A stretch of 64,000 nucleotides of DNA from an uncultured Pelagibacteraceae bacterium (GTDB taxonomy: Bacteria > Pseudomonadota > Alphaproteobacteria > Pelagibacterales > Pelagibacteraceae). The notes below the pieces were generated by a model that did not search any database, was not told where the DNA came from, and saw only the letters and a list, made by a program, of their open reading frames with translations. The stretch spans positions 62,001 to 126,000 of the forward strand of contig CACISK010000001.1 in assembly GCA_902589315.1 (NCBI GenBank), in the 5' to 3' direction. Made by a program: the position numbers and the translations under genes. Positions 37,957 to 46,686 of this stretch are shown here, piece after piece. Positions within the stretch are counted from its first letter, which is position 1. Each line of letters begins with the position of its first letter.

Positions 37957-38109
37957 ATGAAGCTTTTAAAAAACTTTAAGTTAGAACTACAAAAAAATAA
38001 ATATGGAAGATATTTATTACTTGGTAGTTTTGCATTTTTTTTTATTAAAGGTTTAATTTGGTTGGGTATTTTTATTGCCGTTGGCTTAGGTATTACTAAT
38101 TCTTTTTAA
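37957..38109 (+). CDS. Small single-pass membrane protein (50 residues)
   Basis: The frame from ATG 37957 encodes a basic, lysine-rich N-terminus (1-18), then a hydrophobic stretch (about 20-48) with LLLGSFAFFFIKGLIWLGIF and a glycine-rich end GLGITNSF. This is the look of an inner-membrane micro-protein with one or two short helices. It lies 28 bp after the rhodanese gene and its stop overlaps the end of the convergent DUF4149 gene by 4 bp. I do not recognise a family. Coding status rests on the composition and on the fit to the gap. Confidence 0.6.
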   Translation: MKLLKNFKLELQKNKYGRYLLLGSFAFFFIKGLIWLGIFIAVGLGITNSF

Positions 38110-38495
38110 ATTAAAACAATTACCAACAAAATTATTTGAACAAAATTTATCACCACAGAAACAAAGTGTGATTGTTTAAATTTTTTATCCTGCTTTTCAT
38201 CTCTAAACTTATTTATCAGTGGCATAAGTACAAAATTTGATACAGCAAATAATACCGCAATACTTAAAATTAAATAAAAATCTAAGGAAAAAATTTTTAG
38301 AATTATAAAGCAAATTAAAACTAAAATACTAATAGCTAAATTAACAGTGTAGTAATAAGGAAATATTTTTCTTATGAATTTTCTAGCATTTTCCTCATTT
38401 AATGCAGTGAAAGTAACAGGTGCTACAACAAAAGAAAAGAAGAGCATAATTCCCAATATTAAACTCGTTAGATAAAGACTAATTTGTTGCATCAT
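38106..38495 (-). CDS. DUF4149 (TMEM205-like) membrane protein
   Basis: A 129-residue protein with four predicted transmembrane segments. The pattern LGIMLFFSFVVAPVTFTAL followed by a short charged loop (ENARKFIRKIFPYYY) is typical of the DUF4149/TMEM205 family. Function unknown. It lies downstream of fabI with 24 bp between and may belong to the fab operon. Confidence 0.75.
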   Translation of the reverse strand: MMQQISLYLTSLILGIMLFFSFVVAPVTFTALNEENARKFIRKIFPYYYTVNLAISILVLICFIILKIFSLDFYLILSIAVLFAVSNFVLMPLINKFRDEKQDKKFKQSHFVSVVINFVQIILLVIVLI

Positions 38496-38519
38496 AATTT
38501 AACTAAATTTAACTAAATT

Positions 38520-39305
38520 TCAGGTAATGTTCTTAGGATCTGGCATTCCAACTTTATTGTAACCAGCATCTACATAATGAATTTCTCCAGTAACACCACC
38601 TGCCATATCGCTTAAAAGATATAATGCTGAATTTCCAACATCAAGATTATCAACATTTCTTTTTAAGAACGAATGATCAGCATTCCACTTATAAAGAAAT
38701 TTAGCATCGCCAATGGCAGATGCAGCTAGTGTTTTGATTGGACCCGCACTTATTGCATTAACTCTAATATTCTTTTCTCCCAGATCCCTTGCTAGATATT
38801 TAACACTAGATTCTAGTGCAGCTTTACATACTCCCATTACATTATAATTAGGTATAGCTTTATTTGCTTCATAACTCAAAGTAATCATACTGCCACCTTG
38901 CTTCATTATTTTAGATGCCTCTCTAGCAACCTCAGTAAATGAAAAACAAGATATCAACATACTTCTTAAAAAGTTTTCTCTAGTTGTATTTAAATATTCT
39001 CCTGATAACTCGGACTTATCTGAAAATGCAATTGCATGCACAACAAAATCAATTTCTCCCCATTGACTTTTTACATCTTCAAAAAGTTTTACAACTTCTT
39101 CTTTTTTTTCTACATCACAGCTAAATGTTACATTTGAATTTAGTTTTTCTGCAAGTGGAACAACTCTTTTTTTTAAAGCATCACCCAAATATGTAAAAGC
39201 TAACTCTGCTCCAGCTTCTGCTAATTTTTTCGATATACCCCATGCAATTGACCTTTCATTAGCAACACCCATGATAAGACCTTTTTTTCCCTTCATTAAA
39301 CTCAT
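38520..39305 (-). CDS. fabI: Enoyl-[acyl-carrier-protein] reductase (NADH)
   Basis: Last reductive step of the fatty-acid elongation cycle. It is a divergent short-chain dehydrogenase with GVANERSIAWGI (cofactor site) near the N-terminus and the Tyr...Lys pair in the SYEANKAIPNYNVMGVCKAAL region. I use the ATG at 39305 (MSLMKGKKG, 261 residues), 4 bases after the fabB stop; an ATG at 39323 would overlap fabB. It is the third gene of the fabA-fabB-fabI operon. Confidence 0.95.
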   Translation of the reverse strand: MSLMKGKKGLIMGVANERSIAWGISKKLAEAGAELAFTYLGDALKKRVVPLAEKLNSNVTFSCDVEKKEEVVKLFEDVKSQWGEIDFVVHAIAFSDKSELSGEYLNTTRENFLRSMLISCFSFTEVAREASKIMKQGGSMITLSYEANKAIPNYNVMGVCKAALESSVKYLARDLGEKNIRVNAISAGPIKTLAASAIGDAKFLYKWNADHSFLKRNVDNLDVGNSALYLLSDMAGGVTGEIHYVDAGYNKVGMPDPKNIT

Positions 39306-39309
39306 AGAT

Positions 39310-40521
39310 CTAAACTTTCTCAAACACTAATGTTGCATTGGTTCCACCAAAACCAAAGCTGTTAGACATAATTGCGTTTAAATTTACATCTTTTTCGACT
39401 TTTGTAACAATTGGATAATTTTTTGCTTCATCATCCATTTCGGAAATATTTGCTGAAGCTGAAATAAAATTATTTTTCATCATTATCAAACTGTAAATTG
39501 CTTCATGAACCGAAGTTGCGCCTAAAGAATGACCTGACAAAGATTTTGTAGAACTTATCTTAGGTTTATAGTCTGGAAAAGCTTCACCAACTGCTTTTAA
39601 TTCTGTAATATCTCCTACGGGTGTAGATGTTCCGTGTGTATTAATATAGTCAATTTTATTTTTTGAAGTTGCTAGAGCCATTTTCATACATCTCACTGCT
39701 CCTTCACCAGATGGTGCAACCATATCATAGCCATCTGAGGTTGCTCCATATCCAGTTAATTCTGCGTATATTTTAGCACCTCTTGCTTTGGCATGTTCGT
39801 ATTCTTCTAAAACAAGAACTCCACCTCCACCAGCAATCACAAAACCATCTCTTGTTTTATCATACGGTCTTGAGGCTTTTTCAGGGGTATCGTTATATTT
39901 CGAGGATAGTGCAGTCATTGCATCAAACATTGCAGTCATTGCAAAGTGAACCTCATCACTACCACCTGCAAAAATAATATTTTGTTTTCCTAATTGAATA
40001 AGTTCCATTGCGTTACCAATACAATGACCACTCGTTGCGCATGCAGAACTTATTGTGTAATTAGTGCCTTTGATTTTAAATGGAACAGCTAGAGTGGCAG
40101 AAGCAGTGCTTGCCATTGTTCTTGGAACAATAAATGGACCCATTTTTTTTGGATTTTTTTCTCTAGTCTTATCTGATGCTAAAATCACATTTTCAATTGA
40201 TGGTCCTCCAGATCCCATGACCATACCTGTTGAAATATTACTAACCTCATTTTCTTCTAATCCAGAGTCTTTAACTGCTTCACTCATTGCAACATAATTA
40301 TATGCTGATCCAGCACCCATAAACCTAATAACTTTTCTATCTATATAATCTTCCAATTTGATATTTGGTTTACCATGAACATGGCTTTTTAAATTATGCT
40401 CTTTGTATTCCTCAGAAAATGTTATTCCTGATTTTGTATTAACTAACGATTGATAAACTTCATCTTGGTTATTCCCCAAACATGAAACTACACCAAGTCC
40501 TGTTACAACTACTCTTTTCAT
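39310..40521 (-). CDS. fabB: Beta-ketoacyl-ACP synthase I (FabB)
   Basis: Condensing enzyme of 403 residues. The thiolase-fold triad is present: the active-site Cys in [17 protein letters not shown], a His in [11 protein letters not shown], and a His in [31 protein letters not shown] closes the protein. Immediate pairing with fabA points to FabB, the isoform needed for unsaturated fatty acids. The start overlaps the fabA stop by 1 bp. Confidence 0.96.
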   Translation of the reverse strand: MKRVVVTGLGVVSCLGNNQDEVYQSLVNTKSGITFSEEYKEHNLKSHVHGKPNIKLEDYIDRKVIRFMGAGSAYNYVAMSEAVKDSGLEENEVSNISTGMVMGSGGPSIENVILASDKTREKNPKKMGPFIVPRTMASTASATLAVPFKIKGTNYTISSACATSGHCIGNAMELIQLGKQNIIFAGGSDEVHFAMTAMFDAMTALSSKYNDTPEKASRPYDKTRDGFVIAGGGGVLVLEEYEHAKARGAKIYAELTGYGATSDGYDMVAPSGEGAVRCMKMALATSKNKIDYINTHGTSTPVGDITELKAVGEAFPDYKPKISSTKSLSGHSLGATSVHEAIYSLIMMKNNFISASANISEMDDEAKNYPIVTKVEKDVNLNAIMSNSFGFGGTNATLVFEKV

Positions 40522-41021
40522 TATTTAAATAATCCTACTTTAAGATTTTCTGCACTATAAATCTTTTTTCCATCAGCAAGTAATATTCCATTTGCAAGAC
40601 CTACAGTTGTTTCTCCTTTAACAAGAATTCTTTTCATATCTATTTCATATGTTGCCATTTTGACATTTTTAAGAACTTCCCCAGTGAATTTTACAGTGCT
40701 TACACCCAATGCTCTACCTCTTCCTGGTTTTCCAAGCCAACCAAGAAAAAAGCCAACCAGCTGCCACATTGCATCTAAACCAAGACAACCTGGCATAACT
40801 GGATCTTCTCTAAAATGACAATCAAAGAACCACAAATTATCCTTAATATCAAGTTCGGCTTTCATAGATCCTTTTTTATAAAAACCCTCTCTCTCAGTTA
40901 TTTCTGTAATTCTATCAAACATTAGCATTGGTGGAGATGGTAATTTTGCATTACCTGGACCAAATAACTTACCATTAGCGCAATCAATTAGTTCGTTGTA
41001 ATTAAAGGAGCTTTTTTTCAT
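40521..41021 (-). CDS. fabA: 3-Hydroxydecanoyl-ACP dehydratase/isomerase
   Basis: Introduces the cis double bond that starts unsaturated fatty-acid synthesis; 166 residues in a single hot-dog fold. The catalytic His is in [20 protein letters not shown] near residue 72, and the N-terminus has [15 protein letters not shown]. It is divergent from irr, an arrangement conserved in many alphaproteobacteria, and the ICE-like palindrome at 41072-41088 lies in its upstream region. Confidence 0.97.
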   Translation of the reverse strand: MKKSSFNYNELIDCANGKLFGPGNAKLPSPPMLMFDRITEITEREGFYKKGSMKAELDIKDNLWFFDCHFREDPVMPGCLGLDAMWQLVGFFLGWLGKPGRGRALGVSTVKFTGEVLKNVKMATYEIDMKRILVKGETTVGLANGILLADGKKIYSAENLKVGLFK

Positions 41022-41071
41022 AATTTTGTAATCTTATTACTTGATTTAGGTACATTATAATATACAAATAG

Positions 41072-41088
41072 TTTAGAATAGTTTTAAA
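41072..41088. promoter_or_regulatory. ICE-box-like palindrome (putative Irr operator) between fabA and irr
   Basis: TTTAGAATAGTTTTAAA differs at one specified base from the Irr iron-control-element consensus TTTAGAAYNRTTCTAAA. It ends 6 bases before the irr start codon. It lies just downstream of a TATAAT-like hexamer at 41056-41061, where a bound regulator would block irr transcription. Confidence 0.65.
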
Positions 41089-41094
41089 TTGCTA

Positions 41095-41505
41095 ATGAAT
41101 AGTAAACAAGAATTTATTGAAAAACTAAGAAACTCTAGCTTAAGACCAACTAAACAAAGGATAAATATATGCGAGGTTTTATTTAATAGAGATAAAACTT
41201 TCCATTTCACAATAAACGACTTATTCAATTTGATAAAAGATAAAACTGGAGAGAAAGTTTCTTTAGCAACTGTTTACAATACAGTTCATGCATTTCATAA
41301 AAAAGGATATCTAAAAGAAATTCCAATAAATTCTAATCAAACCTACTTTGATACAAATGTCACAGATCACCACCATTTCTTTGATGTTAAAGAAGAAAAG
41401 CTTATTGATCTTAAAAATGAGGATGTGGGACCGATAGAGATACAAAAATCTATACCTGGAAAAAAAATTAAATCAGTTGAAGTTTTAGTAAAATTAGAAG
41501 ACTAA
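41095..41505 (+). CDS. irr: Irr-type iron response regulator (Fur superfamily)
   Basis: A 136-residue Fur-family protein with a winged helix (LRPTKQRINICEVLF, VSLATVYNTVHAFHKKGYL) and the Irr hallmark TYFDTNVTDHHHFFDV, where the HHH cluster binds haem or metal. In other alphaproteobacteria Irr is a haem-sensing master regulator of iron genes that works when iron is low. Location next to fabA also matches irr. I use the ATG at 41095; a TTG at 41089 is less likely. Its candidate operators lie before its own gene and before katG. Confidence 0.88.
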   Translation: MNSKQEFIEKLRNSSLRPTKQRINICEVLFNRDKTFHFTINDLFNLIKDKTGEKVSLATVYNTVHAFHKKGYLKEIPINSNQTYFDTNVTDHHHFFDVKEEKLIDLKNEDVGPIEIQKSIPGKKIKSVEVLVKLED

Positions 41506-41538
41506 GTTTCAAAATTAAATCATAAATATTCTGACTTA

Positions 41539-41567
41539 TTGACAATCTTCTTTAGAATAATTATAAA
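41539..41567 (+). promoter_or_regulatory. katG promoter (TTGACA-17-TATAAA)
   Basis: A perfect -35 hexamer TTGACA at 41539-41544 and a TATAAA -10 at 41562-41567 are separated by exactly 17 bases, followed 26 bases later by the AAAGGAG ribosome site and the katG ATG at 41611. This is one of the clearest sigma-70-type promoters in the window. Confidence 0.8.
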
Positions 41568-41589
41568 CAACGAATTAGAATAATTATAA
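41551..41589. promoter_or_regulatory. Two tandem ICE/PerR-like operators over the katG promoter
   Basis: The 15-mer TTAGAATAATTATAA occurs twice, at 41552-41566 and 41575-41589 (23 bp apart). Copy 1 in its wider form TTTAGAATAATTATAAA matches the Irr ICE consensus at all but one specified base. Both copies also match the PerR box TTATAATNATTATAA at 13 of 14 bases. Copy 1 overlaps the -10 and copy 2 covers the start of the transcript, as expected for repression. Confidence 0.65.
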
Positions 41590-41610
41590 TATTAAAGGAG
41601 ATATATAATA

Positions 41611-43848
41611 ATGAGTGCGGAATTTCATAAAAGTAAAACATTTAAATCAGCAGAATTAAGTAAGTGCCCTTTTACGGGCGCAGGTACACCAGCAAAATTT
41701 AGCGCTGGTAGAGGACAAACAAATAGAGATTTTTGGCCAAATAGTTTGAATTTGAAAATTTTAAGTCAACACTCGAATTTATCAAATCCAATGGAGAAAA
41801 AATTTAATTATTCTAAAGAATTTAAAAAACTGAATTACAAAGCACTCAAAAAAGATTTAAACAAGTTAATGACAGACTCACAAGATTGGTGGCCAGCAGA
41901 TTACGGTCATTATGGTCCTTTATTTATTAGATTAGCATGGCATGCAGCAGGTACATACAGAACAGGTGATGGTAGAGGGGGAGCTGGAACAGGTAATCAA
42001 AGGTTTGCACCGTTAAATGCTTGGCCTGATAATGTTAATCTAGATAAAGCTAGATTACTTTTGTGGCCAATAAAACAGAAATATGGAAAAAGAATTTCTT
42101 GGGCAGATTTATTTATACTAGTTGGAAATGTAGCATTAGAGTCTATGGGCTTTAAAACGTTCGGTTTTGGAGCGGGAAGAACTGATATCTGGGAACCAGA
42201 AGATGATATTTACTGGGGTTCAGAAAAAGAAATGTTAGGTGTTAAAAGATACAGTGGAAAAAGAGATCTTGAACAACCTTTGGGGGCTTCTCACATGGGA
42301 TTAATTTATGTAAATCCACAAGGTCCAGATTTTAATCCAGACCCATTGAAAGCAGCTCATGATATTAGAGAAACATTTGGACGAATGGCAATGAATGATT
42401 ATGAAACAGTCGCACTAGTTGCTGGTGGTCATACTTTTGGAAAATCTCATGGTGCTGCACCTGAATCACATAAAGGACCTGATCCAGAAGCATCAAGAAT
42501 TCAAGATCAAGCAACTGGTTGGAATAGTAATTACAAATCAGGAAAAGGTGTACATGCAATAAGTAGTGGTATTGAAGGAGCATGGACACAAACACCAACA
42601 CAATGGGATATGGGTTACTTTGATTGTTTATTTAACCATGAATGGGAATTGACTAAAGGACCTGCTGGAGCATTCCAATGGACTCCAAAAAAGAATGGTC
42701 AGAGAATTAAAATGGTACCTGATGCTCATGATAAAAGTAAAATGCATCCTCCTATGATGCAAACAACTGATTTATCTTTGAGAATGGATAAAAGTTATGG
42801 ACCAATTTCAAAACATTTTTATCAAAATCCAGATGAATTTGCTGATGCATTTGCAAGAGCTTGGTTTAAGCTTACTCATAGAGACATGGGACCAAGAGCA
42901 TGTTATTTGGGTAGCGAAGTACCAAAAGAACAATTAATTTGGCAAGATCCTATAGATAAACCAAAATATAAACTTAAATCAAAAGATATAAGAGATTTAA
43001 AATCAAAGCTTTCAAAATCAAAAATCTCTGTTTCTGATTTAGTTTCTACGGCTTGGGCTTCTGCTTCTACATACAGAGGTTCTGACAAAAGAGGTGGAGC
43101 AAACGGAGCAAGAATTGTGCTTGAACCTCAAAGAAGTTGGAAAGTCAATAACCCTAAAAAACTTTCAAAGGTTATTAAAGCTTTACAAAAAATTAAGAAA
43201 AAATTTGATAAAAATAAAAAATCAGTCTCAATGGCGGATCTTATAGTATTAGGTGGAAATGTAGGAATAGAGATGGCAGCAAAAAAAGTTGGTCATAAAA
43301 TTCAGGTTCCATTTACTCCTGGAAGAGGAGATGCAAGACAAGACCAAACAGATGTAAATTCATTTGGATTACTTGAGCCGCAAGCGGATGGTTTTAGAAA
43401 CTACATGAAAAAAGGTAAATCTAATGTTTCAGCTGAAGAAAAATTAATTGATAAGGCACAATTAATGGGATTAACGGCACCAGAGATGACAGTTCTTGTA
43501 GGAGGAATGAGAGTTTTAGATACAAACTATGATAGTTCTAAAAATGGAGTTTTCACAAAAAAACCTGGAACTCTATCAACAGATTATTTTGTAAATCTTC
43601 TTGATATGAGTACCACTTGGAAAGAAACTGATAAATCTGAACAATATTTTGTTGGTAAAGATAGAAAGTCTAAAAAAACTAAGTGGAAAGGTTCAAGAGT
43701 TGATCTTATTTTTGGTTCAAATTCTCAATTAAGAGCATTAGCCGAAGTATATGCTTGCAAAGATTCATCAGACAAATTTATCAAAGACTTTGTATCCGCA
43801 TGGGTCAAAGTGATGAATGCAGATAGATTTGATTTAAGATTAAATTAG
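41611..43848 (+). CDS. katG: Catalase-peroxidase KatG
   Basis: Haem enzyme of 745 residues that removes hydrogen peroxide. Distal haem motif [13 protein letters not shown] is near residues 105-117. The proximal His is in [12 protein letters not shown] near residue 272. The family N-terminus (CPFTGAG...[19 protein letters not shown] pattern) is present. The C-terminal half is the usual catalytically silent duplicate. No signal peptide, so cytoplasmic. It is followed at 22 bp by a dioxygenase gene and DUF2061, probably one operon under the peroxide/iron operators upstream. Confidence 0.98.
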   Translation: MSAEFHKSKTFKSAELSKCPFTGAGTPAKFSAGRGQTNRDFWPNSLNLKILSQHSNLSNPMEKKFNYSKEFKKLNYKALKKDLNKLMTDSQDWWPADYGHYGPLFIRLAWHAAGTYRTGDGRGGAGTGNQRFAPLNAWPDNVNLDKARLLLWPIKQKYGKRISWADLFILVGNVALESMGFKTFGFGAGRTDIWEPEDDIYWGSEKEMLGVKRYSGKRDLEQPLGASHMGLIYVNPQGPDFNPDPLKAAHDIRETFGRMAMNDYETVALVAGGHTFGKSHGAAPESHKGPDPEASRIQDQATGWNSNYKSGKGVHAISSGIEGAWTQTPTQWDMGYFDCLFNHEWELTKGPAGAFQWTPKKNGQRIKMVPDAHDKSKMHPPMMQTTDLSLRMDKSYGPISKHFYQNPDEFADAFARAWFKLTHRDMGPRACYLGSEVPKEQLIWQDPIDKPKYKLKSKDIRDLKSKLSKSKISVSDLVSTAWASASTYRGSDKRGGANGARIVLEPQRSWKVNNPKKLSKVIKALQKIKKKFDKNKKSVSMADLIVLGGNVGIEMAAKKVGHKIQVPFTPGRGDARQDQTDVNSFGLLEPQADGFRNYMKKGKSNVSAEEKLIDKAQLMGLTAPEMTVLVGGMRVLDTNYDSSKNGVFTKKPGTLSTDYFVNLLDMSTTWKETDKSEQYFVGKDRKSKKTKWKGSRVDLIFGSNSQLRALAEVYACKDSSDKFIKDFVSAWVKVMNADRFDLRLN

Positions 43849-43870
43849 TATAGAAAAAGGCGGAAAAAAA

Positions 43871-44467
43871 ATGACATCATTAAATTTTGAAGATTTTTAT
43901 AAAGTTCCTGAAATCAAATTTGACATCTCAAAATTACGTAAAGATCTAGATGCAATATTAGAGAAAAAAAGATTTAATTCACCAGGAGTAACTCACTTTG
44001 GTGCAATTCCTTTAAATCAAATCCCTAATGATGAAGAGTCAATTAAGGGAAATAACATTAGAGGAAGATATTGGACTATTGCTGATGAGACAGGAAAAGA
44101 AGTTTCAAGAGACATTGATATTGACGAGTCAAAATATACTCAATTAGTCCCTGAATTTGAGAATACTTATTTCAAGGAAGTTTATGAAATCCTGAGCAAA
44201 AAATTTAAACTAGGAAGGGTAAGACTCCTGTTAAAAGAACCTAGATCTACACTAAGCTGGCATAAAGACCCAGAATGTAGATTGCATGTTCCAATAGTAA
44301 CTAATGCTGGTTGTTCAATGGTCATAGAAAATGTTGCAAAACACTTGCCTGCTGATGGTCATGTGTGGATTACCAATAATACAAAATATCATAACTTTTT
44401 TAATGGAGGAGAACAGGCTAGAGTTCACTTAGTTGCTTGTGTTCTTGAGAGCCCGTTTAAAGAATAA
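43871..44467 (+). CDS. Aspartyl/asparaginyl beta-hydroxylase-like protein
   Basis: A 198-residue protein with the double-stranded beta-helix of Fe(II)/2-oxoglutarate dioxygenases of the Asp/Asn hydroxylase family. The motif STLSWHKDPECRLHVPIVTN near residue 135 contains the metal His and the substrate/co-substrate Arg; a second His is in ARVHLVACV near the end. The substrate is unknown. As an iron enzyme next to katG and under the same likely control, it may be part of a peroxide/iron response (inference). Its stop overlaps the DUF2061 start by 1 bp. Confidence 0.8.
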   Translation: MTSLNFEDFYKVPEIKFDISKLRKDLDAILEKKRFNSPGVTHFGAIPLNQIPNDEESIKGNNIRGRYWTIADETGKEVSRDIDIDESKYTQLVPEFENTYFKEVYEILSKKFKLGRVRLLLKEPRSTLSWHKDPECRLHVPIVTNAGCSMVIENVAKHLPADGHVWITNNTKYHNFFNGGEQARVHLVACVLESPFKE

Positions 44468-44706
44468 TGGAAGTTACTAACGGTATTTTTAAAGCTGCTG
44501 GACAGATTTACACTAATAACAGAGGCTCAATTTTAAGAACAATCGTTTATACGATTGGTCACTTTGCAATTGCCATAACAGTTTTGATGTTGGTTGCGGA
44601 TGTATCATTTATGATAGCCTTAACTGATGCAATAGTAGAACCAATTGCTAATTCTATTTGGTATTTCGTTTTAGATAAGTGGTGGGCAAGTAGATCAAAA
44701 AGTTAA
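44467..44706 (+). CDS. DUF2061 membrane protein
   Basis: A 79-residue protein matching DUF2061: a polar start, RTIVYTIGHFAIAITVLMLV as a first transmembrane helix, then a second hydrophobic region, and the family ending IANSIWYFVLDKWWA. Function unknown. Translation is probably coupled to the preceding dioxygenase gene (TAATG). The stop is directly followed by the first Fur-box-like site. Confidence 0.85.
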   Translation: MEVTNGIFKAAGQIYTNNRGSILRTIVYTIGHFAIAITVLMLVADVSFMIALTDAIVEPIANSIWYFVLDKWWASRSKS

Positions 44707-44721
44707 TAATAATCATTATCA
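44707..44721. promoter_or_regulatory. Fur-box-like palindrome
   Basis: TAATAATCATTATCA matches the 7-1-7 Fur motif TGATAATNATTATCA at 13 of 14 specified bases. In the longer 19-bp E. coli form GATAATGATAATCATTATC the match over 44702-44720 is 17 of 19. It begins at the base after the DUF2061 stop codon. Confidence 0.6.
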
Positions 44722-44761
44722 ATAAATAAATAGAAAAAATTTTATAAGGATAATTTGTAGT

Positions 44762-44809
44762 AATAATAATTATTCGCAAAAAAAAAGCGTAAATAATAAT
44801 TATTCGCAA
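44762..44809. repeat. Direct repeat, two 18-bp copies with Fur-like half sites
   Basis: AATAATAATTATTCGCAA occurs at 44762-44779 and exactly again at 44792-44809, 30 bp start to start. Each is 15/18 identical to the Fur-box-like site at 44705-44722. Thirty bp is about three helical turns, so proteins bound to the copies would lie on nearly the same face of the DNA. The copies lie 44-91 bp before the Cys-rich gene. Confidence 0.6.
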
Positions 44810-44852
44810 GGATATTTGTTGAAAATAATTTTTTCATATTTAATTTTAAAGT

Positions 44853-45032
44853 ATGCAAATAGAAAATTACAATTGTAAAAAATGTGGATTAACAATTTCT
44901 TCAACTTGTTCTAAGTGTGATAAAATAGTTGATGTTGAAGTCCTTGATGATGGATGTATTGTTCAAAAGACTAAATGTGTTGATTGTGCGAATGCTCCAG
45001 TGATCAAAGACGTATGTGTCCAACAAAAATAA
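44853..45032 (+). CDS. Eight-cysteine micro-protein (zinc-ribbon-like)
   Basis: A 59-residue protein with cysteines at 8, 11, 19, 22, 35, 42, 45 and 55. The first four form CKKC and CSKC pairs typical of a small zinc ribbon. A second set (GC, CVDC and a last C) could hold another metal. The start MQIENYN and absence of a signal peptide suggest a cytoplasmic protein. I do not recognise a named family. It stands alone behind three Fur-box-like sites, so it may be made under iron shortage, or bind metal itself. Regular codon use and ordered cysteines support coding. Confidence 0.7.
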   Translation: MQIENYNCKKCGLTISSTCSKCDKIVDVEVLDDGCIVQKTKCVDCANAPVIKDVCVQQK

Positions 45033-45058
45033 TTAGTTAATATATATAACTTAAAGGG

Positions 45059-45511
45059 TTAGTTGATCTTTCCCCAAAGATCTTCTTCATCAACCCACCC
45101 TTTAAAACTTTTTGTTTCTACTAAACACCAATTTCTCTCACATTTTTTTACTAATAATAATCTTCCAGTTTCTATTTTAGCCAATGGTTTGGAAAATCTA
45201 GTTGGTTTTTTGAAAAGAATTTTATTTGACGCAGTTATAAATGATTTTGATTGCTTCAATTGAGATATATGTATCCACCCACCATTTTTTTTATTATCAA
45301 TTATTCTTCTAAAATTTTCTTTTTTATCAATCACTTTTACTGGCAAGTTTATTTTCTTGTAAATATACTTTATTGGATAATCAAAACTTGGTCCATATCT
45401 TACGTTTACCTTATCATTTTTAAGCATTAAAAATTTTTCATTATCCTCCGAAATGGCATTCGAGGTAAAAAATATTATGATTAAAATCTTGAAGATTAAT
45501 TGCACAAGCAA
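45059..45511 (-). CDS. Secreted bacterial SH3-domain protein
   Basis: A 150-residue protein with a signal peptide (about 1-21, ending SNAISED) followed by two bacterial SH3-like (DUF1058-type) modules: DKVNVRYGPSFDYPIKYIY... and a second half ending SFKGWVDEEDLWG. Such domains bind cell-wall peptides or proteins in the periplasm. Its start overlaps the end of the MoeB-like gene by 16 bp. Confidence 0.82.
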   Translation of the reverse strand: MLVQLIFKILIIIFFTSNAISEDNEKFLMLKNDKVNVRYGPSFDYPIKYIYKKINLPVKVIDKKENFRRIIDNKKNGGWIHISQLKQSKSFITASNKILFKKPTRFSKPLAKIETGRLLLVKKCERNWCLVETKSFKGWVDEEDLWGKIN

Positions 45512-46248
45512 CCTCTTTTTTTAGTAAATTTTATTTTTCTAAATTCTAGTTTTTTTAGATTAACCACCAGTATTGACGAGTGCAGACTTTTATCAGAAGA
45601 AATTATGTTTTTTAAAACTTCATTTGCTTGCATACTCCCAATTATATTTGATGTAGTTCCTAATATTCCTTCACTTTCACAATTTAAAACTTCATCAGAA
45701 GGCTCTGACTGGTAAAAACATTTTAAACATGGGCTTGATTTATTATTAAAATCGAATGAAAAAATATGTCCATCAAATTTGCTAATAGCACCAACTATTA
45801 ATTTTCTTTTATATTTTAATGAAAATTTATTTATTAAAAATTTAGTTTTAAAATTATCTGTTCCATCTACAATTATATCGAAATCTTTTACAATTTTATT
45901 TAAATTTTTTTCTGATGCTTTTTCTTTTAAAACTTTGACTTTTACATCTCTGTTAATTAATTTTATTCTTCTTTTAAAGATATCAACCTTAAATTTTCCA
46001 ACATCTTTTGAAGTATACAAAATTTGTCTTTGAAGATTCGAAATATCCACTTTATCGTGATCAATAGCACCTATATACCCTACACCGCATCTAGCCAACA
46101 AATCTGCAACTGGACTACCTAATCCACCAATTCCTACAATTAAAACTTTTGAATTAATTATTTTCTTTTGTCCTAATATACCAATATCCTTAAGTATTAT
46201 TTGTCTAGAGTATCTCTCAAGCTTTCGTTTAGATAATGAATTTTTCAC
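45496..46248 (-). CDS. MoeB/ThiF-family adenylyltransferase
   Basis: E1-like enzyme of 250 residues that activates the C-terminus of a small sulfur-carrier protein (MoaD or ThiS) with ATP. N-terminal RYSRQIILKDIGILGQKKI, the nucleotide loop VGIGGLGSPVADLLARCG near residue 38, DGTDNFKTKFLIN, and the zinc cysteines CLKC and CLC at the end are all present. MoeB cannot be told from ThiF by eye. Overlaps dut by 4 bp. Confidence 0.9.
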   Translation of the reverse strand: MKNSLSKRKLERYSRQIILKDIGILGQKKIINSKVLIVGIGGLGSPVADLLARCGVGYIGAIDHDKVDISNLQRQILYTSKDVGKFKVDIFKRRIKLINRDVKVKVLKEKASEKNLNKIVKDFDIIVDGTDNFKTKFLINKFSLKYKRKLIVGAISKFDGHIFSFDFNNKSSPCLKCFYQSEPSDEVLNCESEGILGTTSNIIGSMQANEVLKNIISSDKSLHSSILVVNLKKLEFRKIKFTKKRGCLCN

Positions 46249-46682
46249 TTACCCGTTGATCCAAATCCACCCGAACCTCTAATTGTCTCAGGTAAAGTTT
46301 CTACAGTTTCAAAATTTACTTTTAGAATTGGCATTAGTATCATTTGAGCAATTCTATCATCATTATTTACTGTAAAGTCTTTATCTCCATGATTAAATAA
46401 AATTACTTTTATTTCTCCTCTATAGTCACTATCAATTGTTCCAGGAGTATTTAATACACTTATATTATTTTTAGCTGCTAAACCTGATCGTGGCCTGATC
46501 TGAACTTCGGTATCCTCAGGTATTGCAATGGATATACCTGTTGGTACTAAAGCGTTTTCGCCCGGTTTAATTACTATTTTCTTTTCAATGAATGCAGTCA
46601 AATCTAGTCCAGATGATCCTGTTGTTTTATATTCTGGCAGTTTAACTTTCTTGTCTAATTTTTTAATTAAGACTTTCACCAT
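46245..46682 (-). CDS. dut: dUTP pyrophosphatase
   Basis: Trimeric dUTPase of 145 residues that hydrolyses dUTP to dUMP. All five motifs are visible: GSSGLDLTA, RPRSGLAAKN, TIDSDYRGEIKV (catalytic Asp), RIAQMIL and the C-terminal RGSGGFGSTG arm. The dut-coaBC pairing (5-bp gap) is common in alphaproteobacteria. Confidence 0.98.
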   Translation of the reverse strand: MVKVLIKKLDKKVKLPEYKTTGSSGLDLTAFIEKKIVIKPGENALVPTGISIAIPEDTEVQIRPRSGLAAKNNISVLNTPGTIDSDYRGEIKVILFNHGDKDFTVNNDDRIAQMILMPILKVNFETVETLPETIRGSGGFGSTGK

Positions 46683-46686
46683 TAAG

